Origin: a bacterium
GTDB taxonomy: Bacteria > UBP18 > UBA7526
DNA length: 9,418 bases
Direction of reading: 5' to 3'
NCBI GenBank assembly: GCA_011049955.1
Contig: DRGV01000071.1
Location: forward strand, 1 to 9,418
The stretch's first letter is position 1. The number at the start of each line of letters is the position of its first letter. The notes under the pieces were generated by a model. The model saw nothing but the letters and a program-made list of their open reading frames with translations, was not told where the DNA came from and did not search any database. Shown here one piece after another: positions 1 to 4,935 of this stretch. The translations under genes were made by a program, and so were the position numbers.

Positions 1-186
1 CCCCCTCTTGGTGGGCGCTATCTTACAAGGGAACGCGTATAAGAAAAGATCGAGGCTCAAGTTCAACTGGCGAAACCATCGCTTAATTAGTTTGAAAGAG
101 ATAGATTAAAGAGAATGGGCAATACCTATGTCTCTCTCGATTTAAAAGGCTACTGAAGCGGAAGTATGGATGAGGACCTGTAAAAA
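1..186. other. No recognised gene upstream of the first repeat array
   Basis: All forward frames here are short. One frame is open from the window edge for about 35 codons and could be the tail of an upstream gene, but I recognise no family in it. A 13-codon ATG frame (115-156) with a purine-rich stretch in front is too short to call. No tRNA or rRNA is visible. Confidence 0.4.
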
Positions 187-283
187 CCAGTTAGACAGTG
201 GGGCAGTGAGACAGTTAGACAGGTAGACAGATAGGAAAAATCTTTAAACTGTCAAACTGTCAGTCTGTCAAACTGTCCAACTG
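187..283. repeat. Fold-back array of ~10-nt units (GACAGT / ACTGTC)
   Basis: The left half (187-235) repeats variants of TTAGACAGT. The right half (246-283) repeats variants of AAACTGTC, its reverse complement. The outermost arms, 189-199 and 273-283, are complementary over 11 bp with one mismatch, so the region can form a long imperfect hairpin. It lies about 45 nt before larB. Two other intergenic regions of this window have the same architecture with unrelated unit sequences. The function is unknown; there is no T-tract, so a simple terminator is unlikely. Confidence 0.7.
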
Positions 284-328
284 AATATTGACGATCAGAC
301 CGTCAAGCTGATATCTGGAGTTAATACT

Positions 329-1078
329 GTGGATGCTAAGAATATTGAAAGACTATTAAAAAAAGTAAAGGCCGGGAAGATAGGAATTAATGAGGCGATG
401 AACGAACTACGCTTCCTTCCCTTTGAGGATCTGGGATTTGCCAAGATAGATACTCACCGGGCTTTGAGAAAGGGATTCCCCGAGGTCATTCTCTGTCCGG
501 GAAAGAGTATAAAACAGATAGAGAAAATTGCAGATAACCTGGTTAAGAGAGGAAGCGACTGTGTAGCCACCAGGGCAAATGAAGAGATATATCGAGCAAT
601 TAAGAAGAAACACCCAGATTGTAAGTACTATAAGGAAGGAAGAATAATCTCTATACAGAAGAAGAAACCAAGGGTTAAAGGGGGAGTAGTCTTAGTAGTC
701 ACTGCAGGAACGGCAGACATTCCGGTAGCAGAGGAAGCCATCGCCACCCTGAAGATTATGGGTAATAGGGTAAAAAAGATATATGATATTGGCGTGGCTG
801 GATTGCAGAGATTACTTGCCCAGAAAGAGAGACTTCTTAAAGCAAGGGTCATCATTGTCATTGCCGGAATGGAGGGGGCCTTGGCAAGCGTCATCGCCGG
901 TCTTGTCTCTGCTCCCGTGATCGCTGTTCCCACGTCGGTAGGCTATGGGGCGAACTTCAAGGGCCTTTCCGCCCTTCTTACCATGCTCAATACTTGCTCC
1001 TTTGGTGTGGCGGTAGTCAATATCGATAACGGCTTCGGTGCTGGCTACTTAGCCAGCATTATCATCGGAAAAAGATAA
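329..1078 (+). CDS. larB: Nickel pincer cofactor biosynthesis protein LarB
   Basis: The 249-residue product has the usual LarB length. LarB is known to carboxylate the pyridinium ring of nicotinic acid adenine dinucleotide and cleave its phosphoanhydride. This is the first step towards the nickel-pincer nucleotide of lactate racemase and related enzymes; LarE and LarC act next. Residues 1-115 are the family-specific N-terminal part, including a LRFLPFEDLGFAKIDTHR-like stretch. Residues 118-245 are the PurE-like domain, with VVTAGTADIPVAEEA (124-138), AGMEGALASVIAGL (179-192) and PTSVGYGA (201-208). Near the C-terminus, NTCSFGVAVVNIDNGFGAGY (221-240) contains Cys223, which should match the catalytic cysteine of characterised LarB. 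The start is GTG, chosen because CTGGAG lies 8 nt upstream and the protein begins at the expected family position. No larC or larE is in the window, and the gene ends at a terminator, so it appears to be the last or only gene of its unit. Confidence 0.93.
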   Translation: MDAKNIERLLKKVKAGKIGINEAMNELRFLPFEDLGFAKIDTHRALRKGFPEVILCPGKSIKQIEKIADNLVKRGSDCVATRANEEIYRAIKKKHPDCKYYKEGRIISIQKKKPRVKGGVVLVVTAGTADIPVAEEAIATLKIMGNRVKKIYDIGVAGLQRLLAQKERLLKARVIIVIAGMEGALASVIAGLVSAPVIAVPTSVGYGANFKGLSALLTMLNTCSFGVAVVNIDNGFGAGYLASIIIGKR

Positions 1079-1101
1079 GAAATCAAAAAGTAGAGAACAA
1101 A

Positions 1102-1127
1102 AAAGCAGGGCTTTTAAACCCTGCTTT
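1102..1127. terminator. Bidirectional intrinsic terminator between convergent genes
   Basis: AAAGCAGGG (1102-1110) and CCCTGCTTT (1119-1127) form a perfect 9-bp stem with an 8-nt loop. Read on the minus strand, the stem runs into at least six T residues, an excellent terminator for the small minus-strand gene, whose stop codon overlaps the stem. Read on the plus strand it is followed by ACTTTTT, adequate for larB. Confidence 0.88.
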
Positions 1128-1287
1128 ACTTTTTAAAAGACTTATTTCCTATTTGCTTGCTTTGATCTCTCTGATTTTTTTCCCCGGCAATAATTGCTTC
1201 TTTGCTCTGTGGAAATTCTTTGGTTATTTTCTGGTATTCTCTTAGGGCTTGTTCATACATTCTGTTTCGATAGTAGTTATCAGCCAT
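1126..1287 (-). CDS. Small TPR-like protein, 53 residues
   Basis: The minus strand encodes a 53-residue protein beginning MADNYYRNRMYEQALREYQK. Residues 2-34 look like one tetratricopeptide repeat: ADNYY, YEQALREYQ, then a KEFPQSKEA turn. A hydrophilic tail rich in K, N and Q follows. It resembles the last TPR of the two larger TPR proteins in this window (LAQYYEKQKDYKQAALKYQE). Expression is supported by an AAAGGGG ribosome-binding site 9 nt before ATG, by a promoter with TTGACA and TATAAT 18 bp apart, and by a terminator at the stop codon. No signal sequence is visible. The frame continues upstream only 12 codons, to a TAA. It could be a remnant of a longer TPR protein that kept its signals, or a real small adaptor. 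The name rests on motif resemblance only. Confidence 0.6.
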   Translation of the reverse strand: MADNYYRNRMYEQALREYQKITKEFPQSKEAIIAGEKNQRDQSKQIGNKSFKK

Positions 1288-1316
1288 CTGAAGACGCCCC
1301 TTTCTACAACAATCTA

Positions 1317-1346
1317 ATTATACCTCATATTTCTTAGAAATGTCAA
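1317..1346 (-). promoter_or_regulatory. Sigma-70-like promoter for the small TPR gene
   Basis: On the minus strand, consensus TTGACA (1346-1341) and consensus TATAAT (1322-1317) are separated by 18 bp. Transcription should start near 1310, about 20 nt before the ATG at 1287, which leaves room for the AAAGGGG ribosome-binding site. Confidence 0.75.
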
Positions 1347-1354
1347 AATTTCTC

Positions 1355-1381
1355 TTGACAATCATATAAAAATGTGATAAT
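1355..1381 (+). promoter_or_regulatory. Sigma-70-like promoter for the first cysteine-rich/TPR cassette
   Basis: A consensus TTGACA (1355-1360) is followed either by TGTGATAAT, an extended -10 with GATAAT at 1376-1381 and a 15-bp spacer, or by TAATTT at 1378-1383 with a 17-bp spacer. A better TATAAT at 1383-1388 is 22 bp away, too far for standard use. The start of transcription should be near 1388-1392, just before AAGGAG at 1402. Confidence 0.65.
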
Positions 1382-1419
1382 TTATAATTAGATTAAAATT
1401 TAAGGAGAAAAAGAAAAGA

Positions 1420-1980
1420 ATGGATAATCAAGAAGGCTGTTGTTCTAAACCGAATAAAAGTCCCAAACAGGACTGCTGTTCTAAGCCGGACAAGAGATCA
1501 GGAAGGGAAATATTTACTTCCCCCCGCTCAGGGGTAAGAATTATATCCCTTCTTTTGGTTGCCATTCTCTTTCTCTTACCCATAGGTAGTCACTATACTC
1601 TAAATGCTAAAACTGTTCTTACTGATCATACTATGTCCCTCATTAAAGGGGCTGGTGGAGAATGTAAAGGCCGAACTTGTAAGTGCAAAGAAGAGTGTGG
1701 CGGTTCCGGAAGAGAAGGAACAGCGTGTACTGGTCCAGACGACTGTGGGGGTAAGAAGTGTAAAGTAACTAAAGCAAACTGTGCTTTCCTCGTGCAGGAT
1801 CCGTTGGGAGGTCTTAAGGGATGGTATTGTAATGCTCCACCACCTCCACCGCCGTTTTGTGAAGGTGGTACTCAGTGTAAACGCGGCGACAATTGTAAAC
1901 CTTTCTACTGCCGTGCTCTAACGCATCCTCTATACGCCACAGGCTGTCTATGTGAAGGGAAGTGTAAATGTAAGAAGTGA
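1420..1980 (+). CDS. Cysteine-rich exported/membrane-anchored protein with double-glycine-like motif, copy 1
   Basis: I do not recognise this 186-residue protein. In order it has: a hydrophilic N-terminus with two CCSKP(N/D)K units (7-13 and 19-25); a hydrophobic segment (41-57) that can be a membrane anchor or a signal peptide with a long N-region; LTDHTMSLIKGA (67-78), which fits the double-glycine leader consensus (L -12, M -7, I -4, G -2, A -1); and a basic domain (79-186) with 17 cysteines, a run of six prolines (140-145) and a CKCKK end. Cysteine spacing such as CKGRTCKCKEEC suggests disulfides or metal binding outside the cytoplasm. AAGGAG lies 13 nt before ATG, slightly long. The TPR gene follows after 24 bp and is probably cotranscribed. 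It could be a peptide precursor or a structural surface protein; no modification or processing enzyme is encoded here. Confidence 0.75.
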   Translation: MDNQEGCCSKPNKSPKQDCCSKPDKRSGREIFTSPRSGVRIISLLLVAILFLLPIGSHYTLNAKTVLTDHTMSLIKGAGGECKGRTCKCKEECGGSGREGTACTGPDDCGGKKCKVTKANCAFLVQDPLGGLKGWYCNAPPPPPPFCEGGTQCKRGDNCKPFYCRALTHPLYATGCLCEGKCKCKK

Positions 1981-2004
1981 CCAATTTATTAAAGGCTTAA
2001 GAAA

Positions 2005-2949
2005 ATGAAAGACCAGACTTTAAAAATAGTTACAATCGGATTAAGTTTAATACTAATACTTATTGTCAGCGGTTCAAAGTTAGCTTTGGCTAAAGTTGAG
2101 GAAGATCCAGAAAAAAAATATTCCTATCCTGAACATCTACTCCCACCAGAACTTCAAACGCTACGCTCTAAAATTCAGAAGTTGATAGTGAACCAGAAAT
2201 ATATGGATGCTATCGAAGAAGTAGAAAAAGTAAGAGAAAAATATCCTGATAATACTTTTGTTCAAATAACTTGTTATCAGGCTATAGCTGGTTTATACCT
2301 TCGTTTAAAGGATTATGAGCAAGCTCTTCAAAATATTAAAACCTATCTAAAATTAATCCCTCCGAATGATGAAAACTATGCCAGATATTGGATAGATGCT
2401 CATTGGTTAATGGCAATGATTTATGAGAAGTTAGGAAATTATGATAAAGCCAGTGAGGTATCTTTGAAACTATTAACTAAATATCCTGATTCTACTGCTG
2501 CCGCACCACAATCTACAGCCTGGTTATCTAAATATCTCGAGAAAAAAGGCGAAAGTCACAAAATACCAAAAACCTATGAGGATTTAGCTAAAAAACATCC
2601 CAATACTCCAGTTGAAAGAACAGCCCTAATGACCCTCGCGCAATATTATGAAAAACAAAAAGATTATAAGCAGGCGGCACTAAAATATCAAGAGGTGATG
2701 AATAAATATCCTGATACTGATGATGCACTCTTTGCTGAATCTGAAATAAAACGCTGGGAAAAAGAAGGCAAGATTAAACTTCCTTTAGTAGTAGCAGAAA
2801 AAGTTGAAGAAGTGTCACCTGAAAAAGTCGTGGTTAGAGGACTTACTCGCCAACAACTTGTAAGACTCATCGGAATACCTCTTGTTGTCTTGATAGCCCT
2901 TATTTATCTCTCTATACTCATTGTGAGGTGGAGAAAACAGAAGAAATAA
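2005..2949 (+). CDS. Exported TPR protein with C-terminal membrane anchor, copy 1
   Basis: The 314-residue protein starts with a hydrophobic segment (8-29) ending KLALA, a plausible signal peptidase site. A YSYPEHLLPPE segment (39-49) follows. Next come tetratricopeptide-like helical pairs at about 51-84, 87-120 (with YEQAL), 130-162 (with YDKASE) and 206-240 (LAQYYEKQKDYKQAALKYQE, then NKYPDTDDA). After a short linker, residues 285-307 form a strong transmembrane helix followed by the basic tail RWRKQKK. The predicted topology is an extracytoplasmic TPR domain tethered by its C-terminus. TPR domains bind peptides or assemble complexes, so a role in handling the cysteine-rich partner is a reasonable inference, not shown. 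AAAGG lies 9 nt before ATG and the gap from the upstream gene is 24 bp. A terminator follows. By eye about two-thirds of residues match copy 2, with the C-terminal third most conserved. Confidence 0.85.
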   Translation: MKDQTLKIVTIGLSLILILIVSGSKLALAKVEEDPEKKYSYPEHLLPPELQTLRSKIQKLIVNQKYMDAIEEVEKVREKYPDNTFVQITCYQAIAGLYLRLKDYEQALQNIKTYLKLIPPNDENYARYWIDAHWLMAMIYEKLGNYDKASEVSLKLLTKYPDSTAAAPQSTAWLSKYLEKKGESHKIPKTYEDLAKKHPNTPVERTALMTLAQYYEKQKDYKQAALKYQEVMNKYPDTDDALFAESEIKRWEKEGKIKLPLVVAEKVEEVSPEKVVVRGLTRQQLVRLIGIPLVVLIALIYLSILIVRWRKQKK

Positions 2950-2985
2950 TCTAATAATCTTACTTTCTTTACAAATGTTTTAATT

Positions 2986-3011
2986 AGCAGGACGAATTAG
3001 TCCTGCTTTTT
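2986..3011 (+). terminator. Intrinsic terminator of cassette copy 1
   Basis: AGCAGGAC (2986-2993) and GTCCTGCT (3000-3007) form a perfect 8-bp stem with a 6-nt loop, followed by TTTT. The same stem-loop, slightly changed, ends cassette copy 2. Confidence 0.9.
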
Positions 3012-3160
3012 GCATTTTAGAGAAGATTATGCTAAATTTATTAAAGAAGGCTGAATTGCTGAATAGGGAAACGTTATGTCTCACTTTGAGTGAACGATCG
3101 CATACCAAAAGTGAGGCAATAAGAGATGAATTGGAATTTTGCTTTTTAGAGAAGATTATG
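3008..3160 (+). repeat. Direct repeat of 24 nt between the cassette copies
   Basis: Positions 3008-3031 and 3137-3160 match at 23 of 24 bases, sharing TTTTAGAGAAGATTATG. The copies start 129 bp apart, between the terminator of cassette 1 and the truncated start of cassette 2. The second copy contains a promoter; the first has a weaker promoter-like arrangement (TTGCAT, 17 bp, TAAATT). They may mark the duplication or rearrangement junction. Confidence 0.8.
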
Positions 3161-3169
3161 GTATACTAA
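3029..3169 (+). CDS. Possible small ORF, 46 residues, function unknown
   Basis: An ATG frame runs from 3029 to a TAA at 3167-3169. The frame is open further upstream into the terminator region, and both 24-nt repeats are in this frame, encoding FCxLEKIM twice. TKSEAIRDELE in the middle recalls the second helix of ribbon-helix-helix proteins, but the rest does not fit that fold. The upstream GAGAAG is a weak ribosome-binding site only 4 nt from ATG. The frame may be chance or a gene remnant. Confidence 0.22.
   Translation: MLNLLKKAELLNRETLCLTLSERSHTKSEAIRDELEFCFLEKIMVY
3080..3115. repeat. 8-bp inverted repeat, possible operator or RNA hairpin
   Basis: CTCACTTT (3080-3087) and AAAGTGAG (3108-3115) are perfect reverse complements with a 20-nt spacer that itself contains CGATCG. 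The site lies about 24 bp upstream of the promoter of cassette copy 2. No T-tract follows, so it is not a typical terminator. Confidence 0.45.
3139..3167 (+). promoter_or_regulatory. Promoter for cassette copy 2
   Basis: TTGCTT (3139-3144), a 17-bp spacer and TATACT (3162-3167) with TG one base before it form a good extended -10 promoter. The predicted start of transcription, near 3174, lies only about 10 nt before the surviving frame of the second cysteine-rich gene. There is no room for a normal leader, ribosome-binding site and start codon. The promoter may therefore mainly serve the downstream TPR gene. Confidence 0.6.
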
Positions 3170-3183
3170 AAATAGCTCTTTGA

Positions 3184-3684
3184 AACTGTTGTTCCAAGCC
3201 AAATAAGAGTCCCGGAAGGGGGATTCTTAACTCCTCCCAGTCAAGAGTAAGAATTATATCCCTTCTTCTGGTTACCCTTCTTCTCCTTATTCCCATAGGT
3301 AGTCACTATACTCCGTTTGCTAAAACCGTTCTCACTGATCATACTATGTCCCTCATTAAAGGAGGGAAGGGAGAATGTAAAGGCCGAACTTGTAAGTGCA
3401 AAAAAGAGTGTGGCGGTTCCGGAAGAGAAGGAGAAGCGTGCAGTGGTCCAGACGACTGTGGGGGTAAGAAGTGTAAAGTAAAAAAAATAAAATGCGCTTA
3501 CTACCTCAGCGATGCGGGGGGTAAGGCATGGTATTGTAATCTTCCATGCAAGGGGGGGTCTTGTAGTGGAGGTACTAAGTGTAAAGGCGGCTCCGAATGC
3601 AAACGTTGTGGCTGCTTTGCTAGAACACATCCTCTATATGCCACAGAGTGTGGAGATGAAGGCCCTTGTAAATGTAAGAAGTGA
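3184..3684 (+). pseudogene. Cysteine-rich protein, copy 2, 5'-truncated (no start codon)
   Basis: The frame is open for 166 codons from the TGA at 3181-3183 to the stop at 3682. It aligns with copy 1 from CCSKPNKSP through the hydrophobic segment (SLLLVTLLLLIPIG), the motif LTDHTMSLIKGG and an 18-cysteine domain. No ATG, GTG or TTG lies in frame before the hydrophobic segment. The only in-frame ATG (3346) falls inside the motif, has no ribosome-binding site and would remove the export segment, giving 112 residues. The second CCSKP unit of copy 1 is absent. The body otherwise looks healthy: cysteines are kept or added and length changes stay in frame, so the loss of the start may be recent. 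It could be a silent or recombination donor copy, a gene using a non-canonical start (a CTG at 3268, for example), or the product of a sequencing error upstream. Confidence 0.6.
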
Positions 3685-3708
3685 CCAATTTATTAGAGGC
3701 TTAAGAAA

Positions 3709-4626
3709 ATGAAAGACCAGACTTTAAAAATAATTACAATCGGGTTAAGTTTAATATTAATACTTATTGTCAGTGGTTCAAAGTTAGCTTTTGGTGAAGT
3801 TGAGGGAATTCCAGAAAAATATTCCTATCCCGAGCATCTTCTACCACCAGAAATTCAAAATTTTTATCAACAGATTAGACAATACACCCACAACCAAAAA
3901 TATCAAGAAGCGATTAAAATTTTAGAAAATACAAGAAAGAGCTACCCGGATAACATTCTTGTCCAGGTACACTGTTACAATGTTTTAGGTAGTATTTATT
4001 TTCATATGAAAGAGTATGAACAATCTCTTCAAATTATTAAATCCTATCTAAAATTGATCCCTCCGGATGATGAAAACTATGCCAGATATTGGATAGATTC
4101 TTATTGGATAATGGCAAATGATTACCAGAACTTAGGAGATTATGATAAAGCCCGTGAAGTATCCTTGAAGCTGATAACTGAATATCCTGATTTTCCTTTT
4201 ATTGTACCACACTCTACAGTTCGGGTCTATGGATATCTCAAACTACAAGGTGAAAGCCACAAAATACCAAAAACCTTTGAGGATTTAGTTAAAGAACATC
4301 CCAATACTCCAGTTGAACAAAAAGCCTTAATGCAACTCGCCAGATATTATGATGAAAACCAAAAAGATTATAAAGAGGCAGCACTAAAATATCAAGAGGT
4401 GATAAATAAATATCCTGATACTGATGATGCACTCTTTGCTGAATCCGAAATAAAGCAATGGAAAGAAGAAGGAAAGATTAAAGAACTTCCAGTAGTAGCA
4501 GAAAAAGTCGTGGTTAAAGGACTTACTCGACAACAATTGGTAAGACTCATTGGCATACCTCTTGTCGCCTTAATAGCCCTTATCTATCTCTCTATACTCA
4601 TTGTAAGGTGGAAAAAGAAGAAGTAG
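3709..4626 (+). CDS. Exported TPR protein with C-terminal membrane anchor, copy 2
   Basis: The 305-residue paralogue of the protein at 2005-2949 has the same plan. An N-terminal hydrophobic segment (8-29) ends KLAFG, and a YSYPEHLLPPE motif follows. TPR-like helical pairs lie at about 50-83, 86-119 (with YEQSL), 129-161 (with YDKARE) and 206-240 (ARYYDENQKDYKEAALKYQE). A transmembrane helix (about 277-299) and the basic tail RWKKKK end the protein. A stretch of about six residues in the linker before the anchor is missing relative to copy 1. The N-terminal 25 residues and the C-terminal third are nearly identical between copies, while the second half of the first TPR differs most. That pattern would fit constant export and anchoring with a diverging binding surface. 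AGAGG lies 9 nt before ATG. The gene follows the truncated cysteine-rich copy by 24 bp and ends at its own terminator. It should be intact and expressible. Confidence 0.85.
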   Translation: MKDQTLKIITIGLSLILILIVSGSKLAFGEVEGIPEKYSYPEHLLPPEIQNFYQQIRQYTHNQKYQEAIKILENTRKSYPDNILVQVHCYNVLGSIYFHMKEYEQSLQIIKSYLKLIPPDDENYARYWIDSYWIMANDYQNLGDYDKAREVSLKLITEYPDFPFIVPHSTVRVYGYLKLQGESHKIPKTFEDLVKEHPNTPVEQKALMQLARYYDENQKDYKEAALKYQEVINKYPDTDDALFAESEIKQWKEEGKIKELPVVAEKVVVKGLTRQQLVRLIGIPLVALIALIYLSILIVRWKKKK

Positions 4627-4662
4627 ATTAGATAACCATAGCTTTGCAAATATTTTAACCAG

Positions 4663-4687
4663 CAGGACAGCTTAGTCCTGTTTTTTT
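4663..4687 (+). terminator. Intrinsic terminator of cassette copy 2
   Basis: CAGGAC (4663-4668) and GTCCTG (4675-4680) form a stem with a 6-nt loop, followed by seven T residues. It is homologous to the terminator of copy 1. Confidence 0.9.
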
Positions 4688-4728
4688 ATTTGTCCTCTAT
4701 CCAAAATTACGAGAACTTATTTTATTGC

Positions 4729-4754
4729 AGGCCTCGATAGATTGAGGCCTTTTC
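4729..4754 (+). terminator. Second intrinsic terminator-like hairpin
   Basis: AGGCCTC (4729-4735) and GAGGCCT (4744-4750) form a perfect 7-bp stem with an 8-nt loop, followed by TTTC. It may back up the terminator about 45 nt upstream. Confidence 0.65.
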
Positions 4755-4772
4755 TTATTTCTGAACGTAGTG

Positions 4773-4859
4773 AAGAAACAAGATTCTGCGAAGCAGGTTC
4801 TTATTACGCCCCAGCCGGGGTTTAGCCAACAAAGTAACAAAGTTCTTCGCAAAGCGAAG
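4773..4859. repeat. Cluster of short hairpins with tiny loops
   Basis: The gap between cassette copy 2 and the nucleotidase gene (4627-4994) holds three tight palindromes in a row: CTGC-GAA-GCAG (4786-4796, extended by AAGAA at 4773-4777 pairing with TTCTT at 4798-4802), CCCC-AGCC-GGGG (4809-4820), and CTTCGC-AAA-GCGAAG (4845-4859). I see no gene. The only long frame, on the minus strand, crosses these palindromes and has no protein-like character. The cluster may be a remnant of a mobile hairpin repeat. Confidence 0.55.
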
Positions 4860-4935
4860 GCGTCTTTATTTTCGGGGGTTTGACTCCGCAATCTTTCTGC
4901 TACAAGGAGAGACTTCAAAAATAAAAGGTGCGGGG

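Larger units (their letters stand above)
1311..1394. repeat. Perfect 12-bp inverted repeat around the divergent promoters
   Basis: AATCTAATTATA (1311-1322) and TATAATTAGATT (1383-1394) are exact reverse complements 60 bp apart. The left arm contains the -10 box of the minus-strand promoter. Between the arms lies a second inverted pair, TGTCAA (1341-1346) and TTGACA (1355-1360), the -35 boxes of the two opposing promoters. The two centres of symmetry differ by 2 bp. Confidence 0.85.
1437..3011 (+). repeat. Tandem cassette duplication, copy 1
   Basis: Recognisable homology with 3186-4687 starts at CTGTTGTTC inside the cysteine-rich gene and runs through the TPR gene to the terminator. The gene junction (about 1965-2025) is almost identical between copies. 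Promoter and start codon lie outside the homologous part. Confidence 0.85.
3186..4687 (+). repeat. Tandem cassette duplication, copy 2
   Basis: This is homologous to 1437-3011 in gene order, 24-bp gene spacing and terminator. Upstream of CTGTTGTTC (3186) the sequence is unrelated to copy 1, so the left boundary cuts inside the cysteine-rich gene. Confidence 0.85.

Noticed and set aside
115..180. Short frame with an internal TGA read as selenocysteine
   Set aside because: The frame is only 13 codons to TGA and 21 to the next stop, shows no known selenoprotein context, and no insertion hairpin is evident.
187..283. Possible CRISPR array
   Set aside because: Units are about 10 nt, degenerate and present in both orientations, with no constant repeats of 23-47 nt or unique spacers; the same holds for 6541-6797 and 7844-7926.
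2950..3180. Insertion sequence or transposase between the cassettes
   Set aside because: No terminal inverted repeats or transposase frame; only the short direct repeat and a small inverted repeat are present.
3346..3684. ATG 3346 as the true start of cysteine-rich copy 2
   Set aside because: It falls inside a conserved motif, lacks a ribosome-binding site and would drop the export segment, although homology to copy 1 extends about 53 codons upstream.
3512..3712. 66-codon plus-strand frame overlapping the second cysteine-rich gene
   Set aside because: It is a shifted reading of the cysteine-rich gene, whose own frame is supported by homology to copy 1.
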